A DNA stretch of 64,000 bases, taken from assembly GCF_030546935.1 (NCBI RefSeq), contig NZ_JAUOPH010000001.1, forward strand, positions 248,001-312,000. Direction: 5' to 3'. This document shows positions 9,474-18,160 of this stretch, in pieces. The notes below the pieces were generated by a model that saw only the letters and a list, made by a program, of their open reading frames with translations, was not told where the DNA came from and did not search any database. Origin of the DNA: Marinobacter sp. 2_MG-2023. GTDB taxonomy: Bacteria; Pseudomonadota; Gammaproteobacteria; Pseudomonadales; Oleiphilaceae. Each line of letters opens with the position of its first letter. The first letter of the stretch is position 1. Both the position numbers and the translations under genes were made by a program.

Positions 9474-9878
9474 AAAATCCTCTAAGCAATCCGTTCGAGC
9501 TTTTGGCTCAGCAACGGATAAGGTCGTTAGGCTGGTGATTTAGATAAAAGGCCCGCACTCATCAAGTTATGAAGTACCATCAAAGGCATGGAACAGCCTG
9601 AAATTGATAGCGTTTCATACAGAGCGACGAACGCAGAGAGACGTAATTAACTGACCGTAACACTGCTTTCATCGCGAACATTTGCCTACGCGAAAAAAGT
9701 TGTGTTTGAGGGGAATATCTTTGGCCCGATATCACAAGGCCACTTTAGAGGGATTAGTAAATTCGGCTAAACTTCGCCGTTAAATTGTTTTGCAACAAAC
9801 ACCCTGCATGCTGTGCTGTTAAAATTCTTGCAAGGTTCGACCTATAAACGCGACGCCGAAAAACGCGAAAGGGCAAAC
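9474..9878. other. 405-bp divergent intergenic region between adhesin operon and regulator genes
   Basis: No credible gene is visible. It must hold the promoters of the minus-strand secretion operon and the plus-strand response regulator, but I find no strong sigma70 pair. It is AT-richer than its flanks, contains the inverted repeat TTGTTTTGCAACAA at 9785-9798 and a second TTGCAA at 9828-9833, and an RBS-like GAAAGGG before the ATG at 9879. An operator for the adjacent AraC-type regulator here is plausible but unproven. Confidence 0.6.
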
Positions 9879-10640
9879 ATGGGTGCTTTGAGACACACAC
9901 GGATCCTGATTGTCGAGGATGAAGAAGCAGATCGCATGCTGCTTTCGGCATATCTCCAGCGTCAGGGTTGCCAGTTGTTTTATGCTTGTGATGGCCTTGA
10001 GGGCATCGAACAGGCACGCGCAAGACAACCTGACATCATCCTGATGGACTCTGAGATGCCTCGCTGCAATGGCCGGGACGCCTGCAAAATCATCACTCAG
10101 GATCCTAGGACCCGGGATATCCCGGTAGTGTTTATTTCCTGCATGACCGCAGCCGAGCAGCGAGTTCGAGGTCTACTCGCCGGTGCTGTTGATTACATCA
10201 ACAAGCCCTTTGATTTCAATGAAGTAAAGTTGAGACTGGTCATTCATTTGCGCAACAGAGCATCCTCGGCGAATAATAAAGAAGCGCAAAAAACAGATGC
10301 ACCACCAACAAACAATCTGCATTCGATCCTGTTCCACTCAGCGCGCACCCACCTTCTCAGGTCACTGTCGTCGACTCTATCGATGAATGAACTGGAAACA
10401 CTGACAGGAACGAACAGCAAGAAACTGAATATGGCGTTCAAGGTTTGTGCCGGGGCAACCGTATACGAATACCTCAGAGAAGAGCGGATGAAGGAAGCCA
10501 GGATTCTTCTTCAAGAAACCCGGCTCCCGGTGCAAGATATAGCGCACCAGGTGGGTTTTAAAGACAGCGCCAACTTTTCCACCGCGTTCAAAGAGCGATT
10601 CAAATCGTCGCCCAGAGAGTTTCGCCAACAGCATAACTAA
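9879..10640 (+). CDS. Response regulator with REC and AraC-type DNA-binding domains
   Basis: Transcription factor of a two-component system. Residues about 8-125 form a receiver domain: acidic pocket VEDEEAD, phosphoacceptor Asp57 in ILMDSEMP, switch Ser/Thr in VVFISC and the conserved Lys in INKPFDF. Residues about 160-253 form an AraC/XylS helix-turn-helix pair: NMAFKVCAGATVYEYLREERM, then ARILLQETRLPVQDIAHQVGF and FSTAFKERFKSSPREFRQ. I chose ATG 9879 because it follows a GAAAGGG RBS and places the receiver at the N-terminus; an in-frame ATG at 9813 would add 22 unlikely residues. It is transcribed away from the adhesin operon and 14 nt upstream of the hybrid kinase, so the two probably form one signalling unit. 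Control of the adhesin operon is inferred from position. Confidence 0.92.
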   Translation: MGALRHTRILIVEDEEADRMLLSAYLQRQGCQLFYACDGLEGIEQARARQPDIILMDSEMPRCNGRDACKIITQDPRTRDIPVVFISCMTAAEQRVRGLLAGAVDYINKPFDFNEVKLRLVIHLRNRASSANNKEAQKTDAPPTNNLHSILFHSARTHLLRSLSSTLSMNELETLTGTNSKKLNMAFKVCAGATVYEYLREERMKEARILLQETRLPVQDIAHQVGFKDSANFSTAFKERFKSSPREFRQQHN

Positions 10641-10654
10641 CCTTAGAGGCTCTT

Positions 10655-13120
10655 TTGATTCACAGCTTGTGGAAACCCGTTCTTTTAGTCGCCATCGCAA
10701 CATTGTGTTTTGGCATTACCCCACACACGTTGGCCGATACCAGCGTAGCTCAAGGCACTCCTATAGACCTTGCCACAGCGCCGGACAATCATGAGCTCAC
10801 AGGCGCGATGACAACCATTTCTGGAAGCAGAAATGTACAGAACTATCATGATGCCCTGAACTCCACCGACTGGACTCACCCCGGTGAAGATACCTTCAAC
10901 GCACCACGACAGCACACGACCACTTGGTTAAACGCCACCCTACACAACAGCAGCGGCCAGGCTTTAACACGCTGGTTGGTACTGGAACCCTGGAGAATGA
11001 CGCGGGTAGATGCGTTCTTTCTCTCCCCGACCAGCAAGGCACTCCTCTGGCAGAAAACCACAGGTTTAGCCCAGCCCTTGCAGGATCGCACCATAAGCAA
11101 TGGAAAAAGCGTTATTCCGGTGCAGCTCAATGCAGGGGAAACCCAGCAACTTCTCCTGAAAATTGATAGTGACAGCCTCCCCTTTGTCAGTGTGAAAAGT
11201 TGGGAACCAGCCTCATACGCTCAAAGCATCCATGAAAAGCGGGTATTTCAGATCGTTCTTTTTGCATGCATCGTAATGCTGCTGACCGTTCTGACACTCA
11301 AATTCAACGCCGGCTTATTCATCACTGGCCTATGGCTATTGATTGCGTTCATATTTGAAACAGAAAAGGATGGTTTTTTCAGCTTATACCTGCTGCCTGT
11401 CCTTGAGAATTACTCAACCAATCTCAGAGTTTCCGCATGGGTGTTTACGGAACAGCTGTTCCTGACAACGTCTGTGTTCTTGCTGGGGCTTCACCAGCAT
11501 CGATTCTGGCGCCGGTTCCTGGCCCTGACGGCCATATCTGCCGTCGTTACAGCGTGTCTCACCTTTGTTCTGGATGGGGTGAGTATCCGCAGCTGGGGAA
11601 TTCTGATCACGGGCCTGTATGCCTTAAGCTGGCCATTCATGATCCCCCCCACCCTTCAAGCCAAGCGTCCCGGGCAGATCCCGATACTGCTCCTGCTCTT
11701 CGCATACTGGGTTACGTCTTCATTCTTGTTGCTCGGCTACACATTCAATTTCTATTACACCTCTGCCTTCGCAGGTGTACGAATTTACGTCGAGATCTTC
11801 ATCGTTCTGGCATTGATACTCACATACAACTGGCAGCAGAGACGTCAACTGGAAATAGCTGCAACCGCGCTCAGGGTAAAAGAATCAGAAAGCCGCGAAC
11901 TTCTGGAAAAAGCCGTCGAAAACCGGACAAAAGAACTGAACCATGCCCTAGAGACGGCAAAAAAAGCCAACACAGCCAAAGTGAACTTTTTGGGACAGAT
12001 CACTCATGATTTGCGATCTCCGCTAACAGCCATCCTGGGCTACGCGCAACTGCAGGCGGTTGACGCAGTGAGCCGCCAGAAAGCAAATCAGGTTATCCAG
12101 GACCGAGCACTGTACATGAAGGATCTGGTAGATGGCTTGATGGACTATGCGCGGGACATCACAGCGTATAACGATGAACTACGGGACGTTTACCTGATTG
12201 CTTTTATCGACAATCTGGTTAATCAAGCCCACATTATCGCCGGCAAGCAAAATAACGATTTTCAATTCAATATCGAAACGGAATTGCCAACGGTCATCCA
12301 GTGCAACAGCACCCAGCTGCAGCGTGTTTTGCTCAATCTGCTGGACAATGCCGCGAAATACACTGATAACGGAAAAATCACCTTATCCATTGCATTCGAC
12401 AACAATCAAGACGGTGAGCCATCGCTTGTTTTCCGCGTCACTGACACTGGCCGTGGCATAACCCCCCATCAGCTTGAAAAAATCTATACACCTTTTTATC
12501 AAAGCTCCAAAAGTAATCCCGGCGCTGGTCTGGGCCTGGCCATCTGCTTCGAACTGACCAAAAAGCTGGGGGGCAAACTTCATCTTGATAGTGAACCGGG
12601 CAAAGGAACTACTGCGACATGCACCATTCCCTACATTGCCGGAAACGAGCAGCTTGTGAGCCCCGCACTTCCGGTGATGCATGATTTTCTGCCTGTTTTT
12701 GACGCCCAGGGCAAAATAGCCTGGGTGGTAGAGGATTCATTACAGATTCGTGACCTATTAGACGACGAACTCACCAACATGGGATTTCGGGTAGAGCTTT
12801 TCACTACAGCAGAAATGTTTATGGAAGCTGTGACGCCTGGCGGCAATGTGCCCGATATTATCATTACCGACTATCACTTACCGGGTGCTTCAGGTGCCGA
12901 AGTTCTGAACGCTGCACGATCCTGCCGGCCTGGTGTGTCGGTGATTCTGCTCTCGGGCAAACAGGAACTGAGTTCAGAGCCCATGGAAAATACTTCAGAA
13001 ACGTTCAACGCATACTTATCGAAACCCGTCGACCTGCGGGAGATGCGCCTGACGCTTGCGGAACTTTGCAATCTTACCTCGTATAACCCAGACCAGTTTG
13101 GTGAGATCATCACCAGGTAA
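10655..13120 (+). CDS. 7TMR-DISM hybrid sensor histidine kinase with C-terminal receiver
   Basis: Membrane sensor kinase of 821 residues. TTG start after TTAGAGG. A signal peptide (LLVAIATLCFGITPHTLA) leads into a periplasmic 7TMR-DISMED2-type beta domain (about 30-180), seven membrane helices (about 185-395), a coiled coil, HisKA with His451 in FLGQITHDLRSPL, and HATPase_c with N-box LLDNAAKYTDNGK, DTGRGITPHQLEKIYTPFYQ and GAGLGLAI. The C-terminal receiver has VVEDSLQIRDLL, Asp739 in IITDYHLPG and the Lys in YLSKPVD. I see no HPt domain, so a phosphorelay would need a separate one, or the receiver may be autoregulatory. DISMED2 domains are thought to bind carbohydrate-like ligands. It lies 14 nt after the REC-AraC gene, its likely partner. 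Confidence 0.93.
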   Translation: MIHSLWKPVLLVAIATLCFGITPHTLADTSVAQGTPIDLATAPDNHELTGAMTTISGSRNVQNYHDALNSTDWTHPGEDTFNAPRQHTTTWLNATLHNSSGQALTRWLVLEPWRMTRVDAFFLSPTSKALLWQKTTGLAQPLQDRTISNGKSVIPVQLNAGETQQLLLKIDSDSLPFVSVKSWEPASYAQSIHEKRVFQIVLFACIVMLLTVLTLKFNAGLFITGLWLLIAFIFETEKDGFFSLYLLPVLENYSTNLRVSAWVFTEQLFLTTSVFLLGLHQHRFWRRFLALTAISAVVTACLTFVLDGVSIRSWGILITGLYALSWPFMIPPTLQAKRPGQIPILLLLFAYWVTSSFLLLGYTFNFYYTSAFAGVRIYVEIFIVLALILTYNWQQRRQLEIAATALRVKESESRELLEKAVENRTKELNHALETAKKANTAKVNFLGQITHDLRSPLTAILGYAQLQAVDAVSRQKANQVIQDRALYMKDLVDGLMDYARDITAYNDELRDVYLIAFIDNLVNQAHIIAGKQNNDFQFNIETELPTVIQCNSTQLQRVLLNLLDNAAKYTDNGKITLSIAFDNNQDGEPSLVFRVTDTGRGITPHQLEKIYTPFYQSSKSNPGAGLGLAICFELTKKLGGKLHLDSEPGKGTTATCTIPYIAGNEQLVSPALPVMHDFLPVFDAQGKIAWVVEDSLQIRDLLDDELTNMGFRVELFTTAEMFMEAVTPGGNVPDIIITDYHLPGASGAEVLNAARSCRPGVSVILLSGKQELSSEPMENTSETFNAYLSKPVDLREMRLTLAELCNLTSYNPDQFGEIITR

Positions 13121-13213
13121 CACGCATACAATGGTCTGTATTGCATAATACGCCTGGGACCCGATCCTCCGTGATTTGCATTTTGATACGCAAAAAAAAG
13201 GAACGCCCTGCCG

Positions 13214-14143
13214 ATGCCCTACCCCATCGAACAAAAGCTCGTTATTGCGGTTGCATCCAGCGCCCTGTTTGATCTTTCCGGATCGGACCAGGTCTTCCGG
13301 GAACAGGGTGAAAAAGCCTATCGGAAATATCAGGAGGCGCATCTGGAAGAACCCTTGCGCAAGGGCGTCGCCTTTCCTTTCGTAAAGCGTTTTCTCAGTG
13401 TGAATCAGAAGTTTCCGGAGCAATGCCCCGTAGAAGTGGTTTTACTGTCACGAAACTCGGTGATTACCGGTAAGCGGGTTTTCCACTCGATTCATCATCA
13501 CGGGCTGGACATTACCCGAGCGGCATTTCTGGAGGGCAAGTCGCCCTATGCGTATATTCCTGCGTTCAATGCTTCGCTGTTTCTTTCTGCTAATGCCAAG
13601 GATGTGTCACAGGCCATCGATTACGGCCACCCGGCGGGCACGGTACTGCCGAGTCACGTAGTCGATGATGAGGGCGATGCAGAACTGCGGATTGCTTTCG
13701 ACTTTGACGGAGTGATAGCAGACGATGCCTCAGAGCGGGTATTCAAGGCAGGCTCCCTGGAAGACTTTCAGGAACACGAGTCCTCCCGATCACAAATCCC
13801 CCACAGCCCTGGCCCTCTGGCGGATTTATTCCGCAAGCTTTCACATCTGCAAAAACTGGAGGACCGCGCAGTACTGGATGATCCGGATTACCGGCGGGTA
13901 TTAAGAATCGCCATAGTGACGGCCCGCAATGCGCCTTCCCATGAACGGGTGATTACAACTCTGGAGCACTGGGGCGTGGATGCCAACGAGGTTTTCTTCC
14001 TGGGTGGGATGAAAAAAGACCGGATCCTGAACGTGCTCAAACCCCACATGTTTTTTGATGACCAACGCTCCCACCTGGAGTCTGATGCTGGGGACATTCC
14101 AATGGTGCATATCCCGTTTGGGGTGGCGAATCTGGGAGAATAA
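13214..14143 (+). CDS. Cytosolic 5'-nucleotidase (cN-I family)
   Basis: Predicted cytosolic nucleoside 5'-monophosphate phosphatase of the 5'-nucleotidase (PF06189-type) family. The 309 residues match that family's length. Visible features are the N-terminal KLVIAVASSALFDLS, the central EVVLLSRNSV and the region FNASLFLSAN, and the HAD-like acidic motif IAFDFDGVIADDASE with a later TARNAPSHERVITTL and FFDDQRSHLE. The substrate, probably AMP or IMP, cannot be read from sequence. It stands alone, 93 nt after the kinase gene and tail to tail with the EamA transporter (12 nt between stops). A palindromic ATACA/TGTAT pair lies in the upstream gap but has no U-run. Confidence 0.85.
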   Translation: MPYPIEQKLVIAVASSALFDLSGSDQVFREQGEKAYRKYQEAHLEEPLRKGVAFPFVKRFLSVNQKFPEQCPVEVVLLSRNSVITGKRVFHSIHHHGLDITRAAFLEGKSPYAYIPAFNASLFLSANAKDVSQAIDYGHPAGTVLPSHVVDDEGDAELRIAFDFDGVIADDASERVFKAGSLEDFQEHESSRSQIPHSPGPLADLFRKLSHLQKLEDRAVLDDPDYRRVLRIAIVTARNAPSHERVITTLEHWGVDANEVFFLGGMKKDRILNVLKPHMFFDDQRSHLESDAGDIPMVHIPFGVANLGE

Positions 14144-14155
14144 TCAAGAAAAATC

Positions 14156-15049
14156 CTACCCTGCCTCCACTTCAGGGCCTGCTGCGGCCCAGCGCGAACT
14201 GCGCTGCGATAACACCGCCTGCGCCACACCCGAGACGATAATCAACGCACTCCCGGACAACTGCAACGTATTCAGGCTTTGATCAAACAGAAACCATGCC
14301 AGCGCGACTACGGTAATAGGCTCCAGATAAGCCAGGGTACCAAAGGTCGCGGCCGGGAGCGCTCTTAACGCGACCACTGCCAACATTATAGCCAGGAACC
14401 CCGGAACGATACCCGCTGCAATCAACCAGCCCCACTGCACAGCGCCGATGCTCTCACTCTGCTGAAGCATAAAAGGCAACACGCACATGGCCCCCACAAG
14501 CATCTGAAAGCCACTGCGAGTCAGCACATGCACCCGTTCATGGATTAGTCGGTTGGTCAGAATAAAGGCCGCATAGCACAACATGGCACACAGTGCGTAA
14601 AAGAGACCGATCGATTCCTGCTTTCGCCCTGTAAGGTTAAAGTTGAACTCCATCATCATGGCAAAGCCAAACAGCGCCACTCCGATCAGCGCCGCACTTG
14701 GCCCTGATAGCCGCTCACCCATAAAAAAGTGGGCAACGGCGGACGCGGTTACCGGTGCCAGATACAACAACATGACCGCATTGGCCATGCTCGTATAGTT
14801 CAACGCCATTACATAAAAGACGACAAAGCATGCGAGGAACGCGCCCGTTACCAAAACCTTGAAACCCGGCCAGGTAAATATTTTATCTTTCTGGCCTGTA
14901 AACAACAGGAAGCAACCCATTAAAACGGCGCCAATAAACAGGCGGTAAAAGGTAACCGTTTCAGCGCTGACATCGGCGTAAACAGAAATTGCGCCGATGG
15001 TACCCATGAAAACAGCAGAGAGAACTGCCGCCAGTATGTGCGAGTTCAT
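14156..15049 (-). CDS. DMT-superfamily EamA transporter
   Basis: Inner-membrane drug/metabolite transporter of 297 residues with about ten hydrophobic helices in two repeated EamA halves, the standard size and architecture. The N-terminal half begins MNSHILAAVLSAVFMGTIGAI and contains VYADVSAETVTFYRLFIGA (typical EamA helix 2); the second half begins near FYALCAMLCYAAFILTNRL and includes LAYLEPITVVALAWFLFDQ, the conserved Pro-containing helix. Substrate is unknown; members export amino acids, metabolites or drugs. It is divergently arranged with the iron importer and convergent with the 5'-nucleotidase, so it is probably a single-gene unit. Confidence 0.9.
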   Translation of the reverse strand: MNSHILAAVLSAVFMGTIGAISVYADVSAETVTFYRLFIGAVLMGCFLLFTGQKDKIFTWPGFKVLVTGAFLACFVVFYVMALNYTSMANAVMLLYLAPVTASAVAHFFMGERLSGPSAALIGVALFGFAMMMEFNFNLTGRKQESIGLFYALCAMLCYAAFILTNRLIHERVHVLTRSGFQMLVGAMCVLPFMLQQSESIGAVQWGWLIAAGIVPGFLAIMLAVVALRALPAATFGTLAYLEPITVVALAWFLFDQSLNTLQLSGSALIIVSGVAQAVLSQRSSRWAAAGPEVEAG

Positions 15050-15187
15050 TCGTTTAACTTTCCTTTAAGGTCGGGACGAACCAAGTTCTGGTGGCGGGAG
15101 GGTACCAGTGGTGGGAGCAAGAGGTAATACGTGTTATCCAGAGAAAATCTGAACCGGGCGCTGCCAAAAGGAAATCTCACAAAACGG

Positions 15188-15216
15188 ATTACAAATCAAA
15201 ATCATTCGCATATCAT
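15188..15216 (+). promoter_or_regulatory. Promoter of the iron ABC importer with Fur box
   Basis: A sigma70-like pair ATTACA (15188-15193), 17-nt spacer and TATCAT (15211-15216). The spacer contains TCAAAATCATTCGCA (15196-15210), which agrees with the 7-1-7 Fur consensus TGATAATNATTATCA at 11 of 14 defined positions. A Fur dimer bound here would block RNA polymerase, as expected for iron-repressed uptake genes. Assigned by eye. Confidence 0.6.
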
Positions 15217-15276
15217 GCTCCCTGCTTTTCTCTGTGCCCTCCGGGCCAGGTTATTGAAATTTACCAGGAGCTGATT

Positions 15277-16209
15277 ATGCGTTTGAGCCTTTTTTCGATA
15301 TTCCGAACGATTTCGTTCTTTAGCTTTTTGTTGATTGGCGCGATCGCACCAGCGTATGCAAACGACCTGTTAACGATTGAACATGCAAAGGGTGAAACTC
15401 AGATACCCAAGCTACCAAAGACCGTCGCCGTGCTTGATTGGTCAACCCTGGACACCATGGCTGCGCTGGGGGTTGAAGCCCAGGGCATTCCCCGCTCCAA
15501 CATCATGCCGCCCATGCTCGAACAATACGACGATGCCCGCTTTGTTCAGATTGGCAGCCTGTTTGAGCCAGACTACGAGGCATTGCAAAACCTCAAACCT
15601 GACTTGATCATTCTGGGCCGGCGCGCCAGTAGTCAATATGAAAAGGTTGCTGAATATGGCCCGACTCTCGACCTGACTCCCGATCCAAAAGACATGCTGG
15701 GAAGTGTCGTGCGCAACACAGAAATCCTTGGGCAAATTTTCGACCGGGAGGAGCAAGCTGCTGAACTGACCGCCAAACTGAAAGCCTCCGTGAAACAACT
15801 GCAAACGCTGGCGGCCAAACAGGGCTCCGGGCTGGCGTTGTTGACCTCGGGCGGGAAAATGCGTGCGTTTGGCATTGGCACTCGCTTTGGCATGATCCAC
15901 GATGTATTCGGGGTAACGCCGGCCGTTGCAGATCTGAAAGTCGGCCGTCATGGGCAGGCGGTTTCCTACGAGTTTCTGCTGGAGGCAAACCCTGACTGGT
16001 TGTTCGTGATGGACAGGGACGCAGCGATTGGCCGTGAAGGTGTTGCCGCAAGACAAATGATGGATAACGAGCTGGTTCAGGCCACAGAAGCCGGTGCAAA
16101 AGGTCAGATCGTTTACCTGGAGCCGGTCAGTTGGTATTTACTGGATAACAGCGGTTTGAGAGTGCTACAGAGCAACGTCGATCGCCTGCTGGAAGTGTTC
16201 TCTAACTAA
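15277..16209 (+). CDS. Siderophore ABC transporter substrate-binding protein (FatB/CeuE type)
   Basis: Periplasmic ferric-siderophore binding protein, 310 residues, helical-backbone (TroA/PeriBP) fold. I chose ATG 15277, preceded by CCAGGAG, because it gives a clean signal peptide (SFFSFLLIGAIAPAYA|ND) and follows the predicted promoter; an upstream ATG at 15091 would add 62 residues encoded across the Fur box. Family marks include TVAVLDWSTLDTMAALGV, EPDYEALQNLKPDLIILGRR and NPDWLFVMDRDAAI. It resembles the FatB/VctP/YclQ group that takes catecholate or petrobactin-type siderophores; Marinobacter species are known petrobactin and vibrioferrin producers, but the ligand here is inferred only to group level. 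First gene of a four-gene importer operon. No TonB receptor is encoded nearby. Confidence 0.9.
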   Translation: MRLSLFSIFRTISFFSFLLIGAIAPAYANDLLTIEHAKGETQIPKLPKTVAVLDWSTLDTMAALGVEAQGIPRSNIMPPMLEQYDDARFVQIGSLFEPDYEALQNLKPDLIILGRRASSQYEKVAEYGPTLDLTPDPKDMLGSVVRNTEILGQIFDREEQAAELTAKLKASVKQLQTLAAKQGSGLALLTSGGKMRAFGIGTRFGMIHDVFGVTPAVADLKVGRHGQAVSYEFLLEANPDWLFVMDRDAAIGREGVAARQMMDNELVQATEAGAKGQIVYLEPVSWYLLDNSGLRVLQSNVDRLLEVFSN

Positions 16210-16220
16210 GCACCCACCGT

Positions 16221-17210
16221 ATGAACACAACCTCCACCCGACTCTCCACCACATCATGGCTGGTGGGGCTGGCGCTACTCGTGTTCGCGCTGGCCATTGT
16301 CAGCCTGAATGTGGGTGCCAGCCGCATGAACCTGCTGCACCTGTTCACTCAGCCGGATGATCGGATCACCCAGCTGCTGTTCGTCAGCCGCTGGCCGCGA
16401 ACCCTGGCCCTGGTACTGGCGGGAGCCTCTCTGGCTGTCGCTGGCCTGCTTCTGCAAATGATGGCACGCAACCGCCTGGTAGATCCCTCTATGATGGGGA
16501 CAGCGGATGCTGCTGCGCTCGGAGTATTGTTCTGTGCCATAGCAGCACCGGGTATGGCCCTGTGGCTGAAGTTTGGCGTGGCGGCCCTTTGTGCTGCTGG
16601 CGGAACCCTGCTGTTTCTGGCCGTACTCGAACGTATCCCATTGCGGTCGGCTTTGATTGTGCCCCTGGTCGGGCTGGTTCTGGCAGGCGTAATTCATGCA
16701 GGCAGTAGTTTGCTGGCGTACCAGTTTGAGCTGGCGCAGGCCCTGCGCTCCTGGAACAGCGGCGACTTCTCGGCGATTCTGCGCGGGCGCTATGAATTGC
16801 TTTGGGTTGCTGCGGGCATTACCGTCCTTGCGATGCTGTTGGCGGATCGCTTTACCGTGATCGGTATGGGCAAAGACTTCGCCACCAATGTAGGCGTTAA
16901 CTATCGGTGGTTGATTGCCCTGGGGGTTTTACTGGTCTCCATGGTGGTGGCCAGTGTGGTGGTCATCGCCGGCGCCTTGCCTTTTATAGGCTTAATTGTT
17001 CCTAACCTGATTCGCCGAATTACCGGTGATCATTTGCGCCACGCCATTCCTCTGGTGGCTCTGGGTGGTGCTGTATTAATGCTCGTGGCAGATCTGCTGG
17101 CTCGCGTACTGATTCACCCCTACGAAATACCCTCCGCTAATATTCTGGCCATCTCCGGCTGCCTGGTGTTCCTGGTCATTCTGATACGGGGGCGCAAACA
17201 ATGGGCCTGA
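16221..17210 (+). CDS. FecCD-family iron-siderophore ABC permease, subunit 1
   Basis: Inner-membrane half-channel of the importer, 329 residues with about nine to ten helices. FecCD signatures: SRWPRTLALVLAGASLAVAG near residue 55, LLLQMMARNRLVDPSMMG, and the coupling region GALPFIGLIVPNLIRRITGDH followed by HLRHAIPLVALGGA. It starts 11 nt after the binding-protein gene and overlaps the next permease by 10 nt, so the operon is tightly coupled. The order (binding protein, two unlike permeases, ATPase) is the FatBCD/YclNOPQ/Vct arrangement. Confidence 0.93.
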   Translation: MNTTSTRLSTTSWLVGLALLVFALAIVSLNVGASRMNLLHLFTQPDDRITQLLFVSRWPRTLALVLAGASLAVAGLLLQMMARNRLVDPSMMGTADAAALGVLFCAIAAPGMALWLKFGVAALCAAGGTLLFLAVLERIPLRSALIVPLVGLVLAGVIHAGSSLLAYQFELAQALRSWNSGDFSAILRGRYELLWVAAGITVLAMLLADRFTVIGMGKDFATNVGVNYRWLIALGVLLVSMVVASVVVIAGALPFIGLIVPNLIRRITGDHLRHAIPLVALGGAVLMLVADLLARVLIHPYEIPSANILAISGCLVFLVILIRGRKQWA

Positions 17211-18160
17211 ACCTGCGCGCCAAATTGCTGCTGAGCCTTACCACCGTACTGGCCGTGCTGAGCATTGTGGGCTTTATGACCCTGAATGTTCAAAGTGACT
17301 GGGGCTTTATCGTCCAGCACCGTGGCAGCCGGTTGCTGGGCATGTTGCTGGTTGCTATCACCATGGGCCTGGCAACAGTCGTGTTTCAGACCATTACTCA
17401 TAACCGCATTTTAACGCCATCTCTGATGGGCTTTGATGTGTTGTATGTGCTGGTGCATTCACTGGCTTTATTGGTGTGGGGTGTGGGGCAGAATACTGGC
17501 TGGCCAGTGGAGTTGCGCTTCATTGTCGAAGTTGCGGTGATGGTAAGCATTGCTCTGGTGATCTTTCGCCTGTTATTCACCGATTCGGTCCGTGGACTGC
17601 ATGTGCTCATTTTACTGGGCATGGTCACTGGCTTGTTATTCCGGGAGCTGGCGGAACTGGCCCAGAGAATTTTTGACCCCAGCGAGTTTTCCATTCAGCA
17701 AGGCAGTGGTATTGCCAACTTTAATCGCATCAACGTGCAATTGTTATGGGTCGGCTTGATCGGTGTTGGCTTGTGTAGCGCACTGCTGTTTCGGTTTCGC
17801 CATCAGCTTGATGTACTAATTCTGGGGCGTGACGTGGCGATCAATCTGGGCATCCCTTACACAAAAACCATCACCCTCCTGATGCTGGCTATCTGTGTGC
17901 TTGTCTCCATCAGCACCGCGCTGGTCGGCCCCATGCTGTTTTTTGGTTTGTTGGTGGCCAATCTCGCCTATTGGATAACCGGCAGCCACCAACATCGCTG
18001 GACCCTGCCTGCGAGTGTATTGGCAGGAATAGTCTGCCTGGTCGGCGGGCAGCTTGTATTCGAGCACCTACTGAATTCGGGACTGCCTTTGGCCATGATC
18101 ATTGAATTGTGCGGTGGCGTGCTTTTTATTGTTTTGTTGTTGCGAGGAGTCAAACAATGA
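17201..18160 (+). CDS. FecCD-family iron-siderophore ABC permease, subunit 2
   Basis: Second permease, 319 residues with about nine helices. FecCD marks are less canonical than in subunit 1 but visible: HRGSRLLGMLLVAITMGLAT, HNRILTPSLMGFDVLYVLVH near residue 65-85, LGRDVAINLGIPYTKTITLL and STALVGPMLFFGLLVANLAY. This pattern is that of the FatC/YclO type, which pairs with a FatD/YclN type as a heterodimer. Its start lies inside the end of subunit 1 and its TGA overlaps the ATG of the ATPase (ATGA), so expression is coupled. Confidence 0.92.
   Translation: MGLNLRAKLLLSLTTVLAVLSIVGFMTLNVQSDWGFIVQHRGSRLLGMLLVAITMGLATVVFQTITHNRILTPSLMGFDVLYVLVHSLALLVWGVGQNTGWPVELRFIVEVAVMVSIALVIFRLLFTDSVRGLHVLILLGMVTGLLFRELAELAQRIFDPSEFSIQQGSGIANFNRINVQLLWVGLIGVGLCSALLFRFRHQLDVLILGRDVAINLGIPYTKTITLLMLAICVLVSISTALVGPMLFFGLLVANLAYWITGSHQHRWTLPASVLAGIVCLVGGQLVFEHLLNSGLPLAMIIELCGGVLFIVLLLRGVKQ

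Noticed and set aside
9785-9833. TTGTTTTGCAACAA and a second TTGCAA as AraC-type operators
   Set aside because: Such short AT-rich palindromes are expected by chance and the binding site of this regulator is unknown; kept only as a note in the intergenic entry.
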